Of a stretch of DNA of 64,000 nt, positions 26,777-34,269 are shown piece after piece. Each line of letters begins with the position of its first letter. The first letter of the stretch is position 1. The DNA comes from Gallaecimonas mangrovi (GTDB lineage Bacteria; Pseudomonadota; Gammaproteobacteria; Enterobacterales; Gallaecimonadaceae), in contig NZ_CP031416.1 of the NCBI RefSeq assembly GCF_003367375.1, positions 813,501-877,500 on the forward strand. Reading direction: 5' to 3'. Below the pieces are notes generated by a model. That model was given only the letters and a program-made list of their open reading frames with translations, did no database searches and was not told the origin of the DNA. The position numbers and the translations under genes are program-made.

Positions 26777-27712
26777 ATCTTTTGAACGCAAATCATAAAT
26801 TTCTTTAAAATATTTCTTGGATAATTTGGTATAGAAATCTGGAGCCACATAATGACAATAGCTCAAATGACCAAGGAGCGAATTTTCTTCCTCCTGTTCA
26901 AGCTTACCTTTTCTATACAAACTTAACAGCAGCCTAATATGATCTTTTTGCTTTCTATGGATTGTGATATGCCCACCTGAGCATATTTTTAGGCCCGTAA
27001 CTGAAGCTGATCCGCCAGTACTGCTTCCAAGTTTTGTTTTTGAGTGATTTACACTAATGTTCGGAGACGAAGTGCCTTGAATTAGATTAATGATTTCTTT
27101 AATAATCTCTGAGCATGCTCCCTTTTTGTCCGTAGAGAGCACCAAATCATCTGCATATCTCGTATAAATCACTTTTCCATATTTTCTATCAGAAATAAGA
27201 GTGGATACTTTTGAATCAAATTCATTCATAACAATGTTACTAATTATTGGCGAGCTCGGGTAGCCAATAGCAAGTCGATCATTTTTGTAAAAACAAATAC
27301 GCCGAATCATATCTTCACATTCGGCGTCCAAGATCCATTTTGGATTACTCTTTCTATGCCACGACCTCAAAATGGGAATAAAATCTTCAAATGAAATACT
27401 GTGGAAAAAATTTTCCAAATCCATCTTCAGGAAAAATCTATTCGATCTATGCTTCTCCGCATTATGCAGAATCGATACTCCATCACGGTAAGCCATCGAC
27501 GCATCATGAACTTGCATCTGGCTAAAAACACTATGAATAAGCCAATACTGTAACGTCTTCAGCTTTTTTGAAGGATGACAAATCTCTCTCGACCCGCCAG
27601 ACCTTTTCTGTATATGAAATATTTTCACATGGGCCCTAGCTACGCTTATTGCTTCGTCAATCAATCCATCCGGTATTGACAGGTCATTTGCTATAGCTTT
27701 TTTAATATGCAT
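26771..27712 (-). CDS. retron reverse transcriptase
   Basis: 313 residues. Reverse transcriptase blocks are complete: KRSGGSREICHPSKKLK (36-52), YRDGVSILHNAEKH (75-88), FLKMDLENFF with the first catalytic Asp at 98, GYPSSPIISN (150-159), the active-site YADD at 186-189, and the retron-specific VTG at 238-240 (SVTGLKIC). It copies the msd part of the upstream RNA into msDNA, primed by the 2'-OH of a guanosine. The ATG at 27712 overlaps the effector gene by 11 bp and has GAGAGG 5 nt upstream. There is no extra C-terminal domain. Strongly AT-rich. The stop codon lies in an attC-like site. Confidence 0.93.
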   Translation of the reverse strand: MHIKKAIANDLSIPDGLIDEAISVARAHVKIFHIQKRSGGSREICHPSKKLKTLQYWLIHSVFSQMQVHDASMAYRDGVSILHNAEKHRSNRFFLKMDLENFFHSISFEDFIPILRSWHRKSNPKWILDAECEDMIRRICFYKNDRLAIGYPSSPIISNIVMNEFDSKVSTLISDRKYGKVIYTRYADDLVLSTDKKGACSEIIKEIINLIQGTSSPNISVNHSKTKLGSSTGGSASVTGLKICSGGHITIHRKQKDHIRLLLSLYRKGKLEQEEENSLLGHLSYCHYVAPDFYTKLSKKYFKEIYDLRSKDL

Positions 27713-28619
27713 ATAGCCTCTCCGGGTACCCCTTCAATGTGTAGTTTCTAAACGTTGATATATATTTGGAAGTGTCAAATCTAAAGTCGTAATACGTTTT
27801 GTTTAGCTTGCTTCTATACAAGCCTTTTTGGTTTCTTTCGATAGATTCGAATGAGGATAATATGGCCAATAGATGAGCGGCCTTATTATAATTGTCATCT
27901 CCAAACAACAGCTTTAATAGTTGTATGAGTTCTCTGTGCAATATTGGACCTGATAGATATATTAAATCATGAATAAACATTGCTGATCTTTTGTCAAATT
28001 TTTTTGCCGGATTTAATACATCAAGATCAACCGATGTTCCTGTCGATTTAATAGGCTCTTTGAACAATTCATAAATCTGATGGAATGTATCACCTATGGC
28101 GTCTCGGATCTTAATCCCATCTGCACTCATTTTGTAGTAGACAATTCGATCCGTTCCAGCAGCTTCTTCAATGGCTTTTATTGGCCCGAGATTTATAAAG
28201 GAATTTTCCGTCTTAAATTCTAAGTTGTTAATTACCACCAGCTTTCTTCTTAGCTTTTCATGGGAAAAAGCACCAAGCTCAGCGAAAGCGCTAGGACTTT
28301 CTAAAATTATTAGAATAAAATCAGAGAAATCAGAAATTAAACTTTCGACATCAAGGATGTTGCCTTTGTGACCTTCATCCTGAAGAGTGGAAAACATTTT
28401 TTCAGCCAGAAAAAAATGTGTATGTGGCAAATGAATCTTGGAGAATTCTATAAGCGCTTTTCTGCGCTCAGATATTTCTATTTGGCTCTTGTTTGCTCCG
28501 CATAGAAATATAAATTTTGAAATATCAGGAGGAAGATATACACGAGAATTGATAATGGCCCGCTTAAGAGCCTCGACCCTCTTATGGATCAAATTTTTTG
28601 TTTTAATTTCATTGAACAT
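27702..28619 (-). CDS. retron effector, N-deoxyribosyltransferase-like with C-terminal DNA-binding region
   Basis: 305 residues. Clear resemblance to the effector of retron Ec86 (Eco1, type II-A, about 307 residues): FIFLCGANKSQ at 37-46, the acidic motif ILESPSAFAELGAFSHEKLRRKL at about 105-127 (written here as ESPSAFAELGAFSH plus LRRKL), and SFINLGPIKAIEE. E114 fits the position of the nucleophile of nucleoside deoxyribosyltransferases. Residues about 210-285 look like a winged-helix domain. In type II-A retrons the effector is held inactive by the RT-msDNA complex and is released on phage attack to deplete nucleotides, which is inferred here. First ORF after the msr-msd RNA. Confidence 0.85.
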   Translation of the reverse strand: MFNEIKTKNLIHKRVEALKRAIINSRVYLPPDISKFIFLCGANKSQIEISERRKALIEFSKIHLPHTHFFLAEKMFSTLQDEGHKGNILDVESLISDFSDFILIILESPSAFAELGAFSHEKLRRKLVVINNLEFKTENSFINLGPIKAIEEAAGTDRIVYYKMSADGIKIRDAIGDTFHQIYELFKEPIKSTGTSVDLDVLNPAKKFDKRSAMFIHDLIYLSGPILHRELIQLLKLLFGDDNYNKAAHLLAILSSFESIERNQKGLYRSKLNKTYYDFRFDTSKYISTFRNYTLKGYPERLYAY

Positions 28620-28625
28620 TAATTT

Positions 28626-28773
28626 ATTGCCTACTTAGAGCATGCGTTACTTCCTAAATCGGAAGACGCTGACTAGCGTCTTCCGATTTAGGAAGTAACG
28701 CCAGAAAGCTAAAAAATCAAGGCAGAATGTGACTCACATCCCGATGGGGTTATCCCCATAATCGCTAGGCAAT
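28626..28773 (-). ncRNA. retron msr-msd RNA (Ec86-like)
   Basis: The minus strand carries, in order: arm a1 ATTGCCTA (28766-28773), then AGC with the likely branching guanosine directly after a1, msr stem 1 ATGGGG-ATAA-CCCCAT (28744-28759), msr stem 2 GGATGTG-AGT-CACATTC (28725-28741), a linker, the msd hairpin (arms of 27 bp at 28675-28701 and 28644-28670, loop of 4), and arm a2 TAGGCAAT (28626-28633). The TAGC branch context matches Ec86. Total about 148 nt. a2 ends 6 nt before the effector ATG. Confidence 0.85.
28644..28701. repeat. 27-bp perfect inverted repeat, msd hairpin
   Basis: Arms 28644-28670 and 28675-28701 are perfectly complementary across 27 bp with loop GACT. There is no T-run after it and it lies inside the msr-msd frame, so it is read as the msd stem that becomes msDNA rather than a terminator. 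Confidence 0.9.
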
Positions 28774-28779
28774 CCTTGA

Positions 28780-28808
28780 ATCCTAATTCGAATCGGAAAT
28801 TATTTCAA
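28780..28808 (-). promoter_or_regulatory. retron promoter
   Basis: On the minus strand TTGAAA (28803-28808) and TAGGAT (28780-28785) are separated by exactly 17 bp. Transcription would start just before arm a1 of the msr-msd RNA. A 7-bp inverted repeat CGGAAAT/ATTTCCG spans the -35 region (about 28794-28826), a possible operator. Confidence 0.6.
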
Positions 28809-28831
28809 GCTGCACCGATATTTCCGAAAAT

Positions 28832-28838
28832 TTATAAC
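28832..28838 (-). other. candidate 5' recombination box of the retron cassette
   Basis: On the minus strand GTTATAA at about 28832-28838 is the exact complement of the R'' box TTATAAC at 26770-26776. If this is the cassette start, the cassette is about 2.1 kb and carries promoter, RNA, effector and reverse transcriptase. The preceding 55 bp contain an AGCGAG-CATA-CTCGCT hairpin but no clean attC arm pairing, so the boundary is uncertain. Confidence 0.4.
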
Positions 28839-28894
28839 AGTTTTACTAGCGAGTATGCTCGCTTTTACTCATCAGATTAGTTGTCATTTATTAT

Positions 28895-29023
28895 GCTAAC
28901 CAACTGATATTCCTATTTATTCTCTACTCATACATTTTCTTTGCCTCGATGAAACCGAGCGGTATCATTTTTATGCAGCGTGCTCGTTGTCATTACATCG
29001 GACGAGTGATATTCAGCGGGTTA
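28895..29023 (-). other. larger attC-like palindrome upstream of the retron (about 130 bp)
   Basis: The outer arms pair: GCTAACC-AA-CTGATATTC (28895-28912) with GATATTCAG-CG-GGTTA (29008-29023), leaving a 2-nt mismatch and one extrahelical A on the minus-strand 5' arm. Spacing of about 130 bp is like the Vibrio VCR size. Inside is a CTCG...CGAG hairpin. Nothing coding is seen between 28840 and 29116. Confidence 0.45.
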
Positions 29024-29116
29024 TTACTGCTCACGCAGGGCAAACCGCACAAATAGACGTAATGGATACCGTGATACAAGATCGAATCAAAACCCTCGGC
29101 CAACACCGCTTTTATT

Positions 29117-29400
29117 GCCCGTTAAGTGCAGCGCCTCGCGTGAAGGAGTGGGAGCTGGCTTGAGGCATGGATGCCGAAAGAGCGGAAGACGCGTCGGGAA
29201 CGCGTGTGTAGCGGTCAGCGGCAAGCGACTGGAAGCGAGGACATCGCGACAAATTTGCCAGGAGCAAATTTGAATATCGGCGCTTGCGACGATTACCCGT
29301 TAGGGCGATGACCAAGGATGGTCTGAGTAAACATGGGCTGTGCTTTTGCCTACTTTGTGCGTAAACAAAGTAGGGCGTGTGCAGGGCGCCCCCTGCAAAC
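29117..29400 (-). repeat. dispersed repeat copy 5 (inverted)
   Basis: Opposite orientation to copies 1-4: starts GCCCGTTAAGTGCAGCGCC, contains GGCATGGATGCCGAAAGAGC, and ends GCAGGGCGCCCCCTGC. The hairpin near the end is a variant, CTACTTTGTGCGTAAACAAAGTAG. An extra stretch of about 50 bases lies before it. With copies 1-4 it brackets the retron and the cassette genes. From 29401 to 29690 I see no gene or other feature. Confidence 0.8.
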
Positions 29401-29691
29401 AAAAGCGCCCGTCGGTGCGCGAACCGGCACATAAAGGAACAATCAGCCGATAAAGGATTACAGGTTAAAGTCTTAATTATCAGCGATATAACTAAACTAA
29501 ATCAGTAACCAAAACTGACGCTACCGCCCTTGGGTCTGGTTCCCATGTCCCGTTCTCATCCTGAGCTGGCTTCAATCCCTTAGAGCATCCTTGTTTGCAA
29601 TAAAATGGTATTTGCCATGCAAAGTCAACCTGTATAAAGCAAGCAGCGGGGGAGGGCACAAAGCCAAGCAAGGTGTTTGGCCAGTTACAAA

Positions 29692-29722
29692 AAGAGCCAG
29701 CGGCGGCAAGGCGGCTGGCTCT
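29692..29722 (-). terminator. rho-independent terminator of satP
   Basis: AAGAGCCAGC and GCTGGCTCTT pair around a GC-rich interior, with a T-run on the minus-strand 3' side. Confidence 0.75.
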
Positions 29723-29745
29723 TAAAGGGTAAGGTAATGCCGGCC

Positions 29746-30306
29746 TTAGGCGCCGGTGGGCAGCACCGTTCTTTGCTGGTTGTCGTTAATAATTTCAGCG
29801 GCCGACAGGTAAAAGGCCAGCAGTGCGGTAACCAGGCCCATGTAACCGCCTAATTCGTGCAGCATGGCAATGGCTGTCCACTCGCCCAGCGCCAGCAGCA
29901 GGAAGGTTATCCAAAGTGCTAAAAATACCAGCCGCAATGCCCGTGGCGAGCGGAAGGTGCCGAGCCACATATAAAAGGTAAACACTCCCCACAAACACAG
30001 GTACCAGCCCACGAAACTGGCCGGTACTTTGCCGGGCAGGAATACCACGAATAATACAAAGGACCACCAAAAAGCGCCGTAACTGATAAAGGCGGTGGCG
30101 CCAAAGGTATTACCACGCGGCAGTTCCATAATGCCGGCGATAATTTGGGCGGTGCCGCCGTAGGCCATGGCCACCGCCATCACCAAATTCATGCTGTTTT
30201 CGCCAAACCAACCGGCGTTTACCATGCTCAGCAACCAGGTTGTTAGCGCAAAGCTGGCAAGACCCAGGGGGGCCGGATTTGAAAAGCGTGTTTGCTCAGT
30301 GCTCAT
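29746..30306 (-). CDS. satP: acetate/succinate-proton symporter SatP (YaaH family)
   Basis: 186 residues (E. coli SatP 188) with six membrane helices. The family signature NPAPLGL is at residues 9-15. The motif FISYGAFWWSF and the GWYLCLWG helix are typical of GPR1/FUN34/YaaH. It imports acetate or succinate with protons across the inner membrane. Two ATGs, 30315 and 30306; AGGAG is only 2 nt before the first but 10 nt before the second, so the second is chosen. Single gene with its own terminator. Confidence 0.9.
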   Translation of the reverse strand: MSTEQTRFSNPAPLGLASFALTTWLLSMVNAGWFGENSMNLVMAVAMAYGGTAQIIAGIMELPRGNTFGATAFISYGAFWWSFVLFVVFLPGKVPASFVGWYLCLWGVFTFYMWLGTFRSPRALRLVFLALWITFLLLALGEWTAIAMLHELGGYMGLVTALLAFYLSAAEIINDNQQRTVLPTGA

Positions 30307-30533
30307 GTCTTCCATTCTCCTTTTTCCTGTTTTTTATTTGCCATCACATAGGTGGAGAAAATGCGAAAGCGTTTTTGCTGCAAAAACGATAATGGGTGCC
30401 CAAGTGCGGTAAGCACCATTAGCAAAAAGTATGAGAATTAAGCAGATAGGCCGCCGTTGGCGGCGCTAAAACGAGGCCAAGGTGCCTGGCTGGCAGGGAT
30501 TAGCAGTAAGGATTTTAGTGAAGGCCAGAAAGC

Positions 30534-30561
30534 AAAAAAGCCTGTATTAACAGGCTTTTTT
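30534..30561 (-). terminator. terminator after tRNA-Ile2
   Basis: AAAAAAGCCTGT at 30534-30545 pairs with ACAGGCTTTTTT at 30550-30561 around ATTA; the T-run follows the tRNA on the minus strand. Confidence 0.85.
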
Positions 30562-30571
30562 GTTAAAGATT

Positions 30572-30648
30572 TGGTGGCCCCTCCCAGACTTGAACTGGGG
30601 ACCTAACGATTATGAGTCGTGTGCTCTAACCAACTGAGCTAAGGGGCC
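30572..30648 (-). tRNA. ileX: tRNA-Ile2 (anticodon CAU)
   Basis: 77 nt with encoded CCA. The acceptor stem is GGCCCCT/AGGGGCC, the anticodon loop is CTCATAA (CAU), and the T-arm has GTTCAAGTC. The acceptor and anticodon stems match E. coli ileX, not the elongator tRNA-Met (GGCTACG). The CAU wobble base is therefore expected to be modified to lysidine by TilS to read AUA as isoleucine. It could be annotated as tRNA-Met by tools that only read the anticodon. Confidence 0.93.
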
Positions 30649-30833
30649 GTGGCTGGGGAGTATAAGGGGTTGGTTGCGGCTTGTCACCACCTGCTAACCG
30701 CTAAAAGCCAAGGTATTGAAGGGGTTGGCGAAGTTTTGAACACGGCGAACGTGGTGTTCGATTTTCCTCGTTAGCGGTTTGGCTGAGAATCATTACCATT
30801 TGTAGGGTAATCGCTTTTGAGAGGAAAACGACC

Positions 30834-31040
30834 ATGTTGAAAACATTCACTTTTGCCTTGGTGCATATGGCGGTTGCCTTTACGGTGGCCTACCTGATGA
30901 CAGGTTCGTTGGTGGTGGGCGGTGTGATGGCACTAATAGAGCCGGCTTGTAACACCGTGGCCTATTTCTTTCACGAGAAGCTGTGGGACAAGTTCAAAAC
31001 CCGTCGCCGGGCGGCGCAGCGGGCAATGCTGGCGATGTAA
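30834..31040 (+). CDS. DUF2061 family small membrane protein
   Basis: 68 residues, ATG preceded by GAGAGGAAAACGACC. Two short membrane helices with FALVHMAVAFTVAYLMTGSL and ALIEPACNTVAYFFHEKLW, then a basic C-terminus. This is the DUF2061 pattern: conserved proteobacterial proteins of unknown function. An upstream ATCATTACCATT stretch near 30787-30800 might hint at metal control, but is too weak to call. lysO follows after 45 bp. Confidence 0.82.
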   Translation: MLKTFTFALVHMAVAFTVAYLMTGSLVVGGVMALIEPACNTVAYFFHEKLWDKFKTRRRAAQRAMLAM

Positions 31041-31085
31041 AAAAATGCTAATCTGCGGCTTTTCCTCTGGCCGCAGAACCCCTCG

Positions 31086-31976
31086 ATGTTTGCCTCCTTG
31101 CTTGTGATCTTAGTGCCGCTGTTGCTGGGCTATAGCGTTCCGACTTTAAACAGTGCCTTGATGGCCTGGGTAAACCGGGCGGTCAGCTATTTGGTGTACC
31201 TGATTTTGTTTTTTATGGGTATGGGGCTGGCCGAGATAAACAACCTGGCCGCGGCCTTGGTGAAAATGGCTGGCACCACGGCGGTGGTGTTTGCCGCCAT
31301 CACCCTTGCCAACGGCATTGGCCTGTGGGGGCTTTCCAGGCTTTACCATGCCAATGGCCGCCGGGGTGAGCGCCAGCGCGTTGCCTGGGCCAGTGTGTTT
31401 AAAGATACCGGCATTCTAATTGGCACCGTTGCCGCCGGCACCCTGGTGGGTTTGCTGGTTAACATCAATGCGCACCTCTTGTCAGAAACGGCGCTGGTGG
31501 TGCTGTTGCTGCTGATTGGTGTGCAGCTGCGCTCGGCGGGTATGACCCTGCGCCAGCTTTTTTTAAACCGCTTGGGGCTGCTGATAGCACTAACGGTGTT
31601 TGTGACCACCTTGCTGGCCGGTGCCTTACTGGCGCCCTGGCTGGGGCTGCCGATACGCCACGGCATGGGTATTGTCAGTGGTTTTGGCTGGTATAGCCTG
31701 TCGGGCATTTTGGTTACCGATGCCCTGGGGCCGTTGTGGGGCGCCACCAGCTTTTTTATCGACCTGTTCCGTGAGCTGGTAGCCCTGGCGCTTATTCCTA
31801 CCCTGATGCAAAGAGCCATGCCGCTGGCCATTGGTTATGCCGGAGCCACCGCCATGGACTTCTCCTTGCCGGCCATTCAAAAAAGTGGCGGTGCCAGTGC
31901 GGTGCCGGTAGCCATTGTTTCGGGCTTTTTGTTAAGCCTGGCAACCCCGGTATTAATGGCCATACTGTTGGCATGA
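31086..31976 (+). CDS. lysO: lysine exporter LysO
   Basis: 296 residues, eight or so membrane helices. The motif GFGWYSLSGILVTDALGPLWG near residues 200-220 and the ending SGGASAVPVAIVSGFLLS are the LysO/YbjE (DUF340) signatures. It exports L-lysine and the toxic analogue thialysine. It overlaps the cupin gene downstream by ATGA, so they are co-translated. No lysine riboswitch is visible: the gap to the previous gene is only 45 bp. Confidence 0.9.
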   Translation: MFASLLVILVPLLLGYSVPTLNSALMAWVNRAVSYLVYLILFFMGMGLAEINNLAAALVKMAGTTAVVFAAITLANGIGLWGLSRLYHANGRRGERQRVAWASVFKDTGILIGTVAAGTLVGLLVNINAHLLSETALVVLLLLIGVQLRSAGMTLRQLFLNRLGLLIALTVFVTTLLAGALLAPWLGLPIRHGMGIVSGFGWYSLSGILVTDALGPLWGATSFFIDLFRELVALALIPTLMQRAMPLAIGYAGATAMDFSLPAIQKSGGASAVPVAIVSGFLLSLATPVLMAILLA

Positions 31977-32296
31977 ACAGTGCCAATCTCTTTAAACCGT
32001 TGCCAGACGCCTTTGACAGTGAGGTGTTTGACACTCTGCTAAGCCGCCCGGGCCTGCGCATTGAGCGCATTGTCTCCCACGGCCAAAGCTCGCCGTCGGG
32101 TTTTTGGTATCAGCAAAGCGAAGGTGAGTGGGTGCTGCTGGTAAAAGGCGAGGCTGAGCTGGGCTTTGAAGACGGCGCGGCAGTAAAGCTGGGGCCAGGG
32201 CAACATATTGACCTGCCACCGGGTTGCAAGCACCGGGTTAACTGGACCAGCCCCGATGAACCCACGGTGTGGTTAGCGGTGTTTTACCCGCCATAA
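31973..32296 (+). CDS. small cupin domain protein
   Basis: 107 residues, starting at the ATG inside the lysO stop. The single cupin barrel has the elements GEWVLLVKGEAELGFEDG and LGPGQHIDLPPGCKHRVNW. Such proteins are conserved next to various operons; no activity is established. Coupled to lysO, though cupins of this type are also found elsewhere, so a lysine role is only inference. A strong terminator follows. Confidence 0.8.
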   Translation: MNSANLFKPLPDAFDSEVFDTLLSRPGLRIERIVSHGQSSPSGFWYQQSEGEWVLLVKGEAELGFEDGAAVKLGPGQHIDLPPGCKHRVNWTSPDEPTVWLAVFYPP

Positions 32297-32324
32297 AAAA
32301 ACGGCACCCAAGGGTGCCGTTTTT
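32297..32324. terminator. bidirectional rho-independent terminator
   Basis: AAAAACGGCACCC at 32297-32309 pairs with 32312-32324 (loop AA, opening by at least one pair), between the cupin gene and the end of rpoD. Confidence 0.85.
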
Positions 32325-32344
32325 GGTAAGCGCGAAGGCTTAGC

Positions 32345-34177
32345 TTATTCATCCAGGAAGCTGCGCAAAATCTCGGAGCGAGAAGGGTGGCGCAGCTTAC
32401 GCAGGGCTTTGGCCTCAATCTGACGAATACGCTCACGGGTAACGTCAAACTGTTTGCCTACTTCTTCCAGGGTGTGGTCGGTATTCATGTCGATACCGAA
32501 GCGCATACGCAGCACCTTGGCTTCACGCGGGGTGAGGCTGGACAGCACTTCCTGGGTGGCAAACTTGAGGCTTTCGCTGGTTGCCGCGTCCGCAGGCAGC
32601 TCGAGGGTGTTATCCTCGATGAAATCCCCCAGATGCGAATCTTCATCGTCACCGATAGGGGTTTCCATGGAGATCGGCTCTTTGGCGATCTTCAGCACTT
32701 TGCGAATTTTGTCTTCCGGCATCACCATGCGAATGGCCAGCTCTTCCGGGGTCGGTTCACGGCCCATTTCCTGCAGCATTTGCCGGGAAATACGGTTGAG
32801 CTTGTTGATGGTCTCAATCATGTGTACCGGGATACGGATGGTACGGGCCTGGTCCGCAATGGAGCGGGTAATGGCCTGACGGATCCACCAAGTAGCATAG
32901 GTTGAGAACTTGTAGCCACGACGATATTCGAACTTGTCCACCGCCTTCATCAGGCCGATGTTACCTTCCTGGATCAAGTCTAGGAACTGCAGGCCGCGGT
33001 TGGTGTATTTCTTGGCGATAGAAATAACCAGACGCAAGTTGGCTTCGACCATTTCTTTTTTGGCACGACGGGCTTTGGCTTCGCCAATGCTCATGCGGCG
33101 GTTGATGTCCTTGATGGACTCAATGGTCAGGCCGGTTTCCTGTTCAACTTGCTGCAGCTTTTGCACGCAGCGGCGCAGGTCTTCTTCCAGGCCTTTCATG
33201 ACCTCGGAATAGCCTTTACCCGCTTCCAGGTGGCCGTCCAGCCAACCCATGTTGGACTCGTTGCCAGGGAAGGTTTTGATAAAGACCTTACGGGGCATCT
33301 TGGCGTCGTCAACGGCCATTTTCATCAGCAGCCGTTCTTGGGTACGAACGCGGTCCATCATGTCGCGCATTTCCGCAACCAAGCGGTCAAACTGCTTGGG
33401 TACCAGGCGGAACTCTTTGAAGATCTCGGCCAGCTTCAGTACTTCTTCGCGGGCTTCGTCAGAGGCACGGCCTTTGGCCTTGATAACGGTGCGCGCGGCT
33501 TCGTATTGGGTACGCAGCTCGGCAAACTTTTCACGCGCTAGTTCTGGGTCAAGGCTGTTGTCTTCTTCTTCCTCTTCTTCGTCATCATCGTCGTCTTCTT
33601 CTTCGTTCTGCTGCGCTTGCGTCAGTTCGGAACCAACGTGAGTGGCGGTTGGGGCCGCGTCTTCAACAGCATTAGGATCGATAAAGCCGGCAATAATGTC
33701 GGAAAGGCGTGCTTCGCCAGCTTCTACCTTGTCGTATTGGTCGAGCAGGTAGGTGATGGCTTCAGGGTATTCGGCGACGGAGCTTTGAACCTGGTTGATA
33801 CCGTCTTCGATACGCTTGGCGATGTCGATTTCGCCTTCACGGGTCAGCAGTTCTACGGTACCCATTTCGCGCATGTACATGCGCACCGGATCGGTGGTGC
33901 GGCCCAGCTCACTCTCAACGGTGGCCAGTGCCTGTGCTGCGGCTTCGACAGCGTCTTCGTCGGTAGAGTCTTCAGACATCATCAGGGTATCGGCGTCAGG
34001 TGCGTTTTCGAACACCTGGATACCCATGTCATTGATCATCTGAATGATGTCTTCTATCTGATCGGAATCGACAATGTCGTCCGGCAGATGGTCGTTCACC
34101 TCGGCGTAAGTCAGGTAGCCCTGTTCTTTACCTTTAGCGACCAGAAGTTTAAGCTGCGACTGTGGGGTTGGATCCAT
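32345..34177 (-). CDS. rpoD: RNA polymerase sigma-70 factor RpoD
   Basis: 610 residues from the ATG at 34177, which gives [12 protein letters not shown] like Shewanella [12 protein letters not shown]; ATGs at 34186 and 34183 are alternatives. It contains region 1.1, an acidic stretch ([14 protein letters not shown], about residues 193-206), region 2 with [14 protein letters not shown] and [13 protein letters not shown], region 3 and region 4.2 ([22 protein letters not shown]). It is the primary housekeeping sigma factor. It is the last gene of rpsU-yqeY-dnaG-rpoD. Confidence 0.96.
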   Translation of the reverse strand: MDPTPQSQLKLLVAKGKEQGYLTYAEVNDHLPDDIVDSDQIEDIIQMINDMGIQVFENAPDADTLMMSEDSTDEDAVEAAAQALATVESELGRTTDPVRMYMREMGTVELLTREGEIDIAKRIEDGINQVQSSVAEYPEAITYLLDQYDKVEAGEARLSDIIAGFIDPNAVEDAAPTATHVGSELTQAQQNEEEDDDDDEEEEEEDNSLDPELAREKFAELRTQYEAARTVIKAKGRASDEAREEVLKLAEIFKEFRLVPKQFDRLVAEMRDMMDRVRTQERLLMKMAVDDAKMPRKVFIKTFPGNESNMGWLDGHLEAGKGYSEVMKGLEEDLRRCVQKLQQVEQETGLTIESIKDINRRMSIGEAKARRAKKEMVEANLRLVISIAKKYTNRGLQFLDLIQEGNIGLMKAVDKFEYRRGYKFSTYATWWIRQAITRSIADQARTIRIPVHMIETINKLNRISRQMLQEMGREPTPEELAIRMVMPEDKIRKVLKIAKEPISMETPIGDDEDSHLGDFIEDNTLELPADAATSESLKFATQEVLSSLTPREAKVLRMRFGIDMNTDHTLEEVGKQFDVTRERIRQIEAKALRKLRHPSRSEILRSFLDE

Positions 34178-34269
34178 AGACATCATCCGCTCAGGTTAAA
34201 TTGCCGTGCCAAAAAGTGAATATGACAGTATAACGATTCACCGCCTTCACTGCTAGCACAGCATGAATG

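Noticed and set aside
28438-28638. Plus-strand ORFs opposite the retron effector (28171-28371, 28438-28638)
   Set aside because: Antisense shadows of the effector gene with no start signals; the effector frame has clear family motifs.
28644-28701. 27-bp perfect hairpin read as a terminator or a palindromic phage site
   Set aside because: No T-run follows on either strand, and it lies exactly between msr stems and the a2 arm, so msd is the better reading.
28895-29023. Long palindrome as a replication origin or phage attachment site
   Set aside because: No DnaA boxes, iterons or integrase; the arm spacing and extrahelical base fit an attC-like site better.
22792-29745. CRISPR array in the repeat-rich region
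   Set aside because: Repeats are over 200 bp with gene-sized spacing; no short regular repeats with unique 30-40 bp spacers exist, and no cas genes.
30572-30648. tRNA-Ile2 as attachment site of a genomic island
   Set aside because: No integrase and no direct repeat of the tRNA 3' end was seen in the accessory region, which also ends before satP.
31041-31085. Lysine riboswitch upstream of lysO
   Set aside because: Only 45 bp separate the genes, too short for the element.
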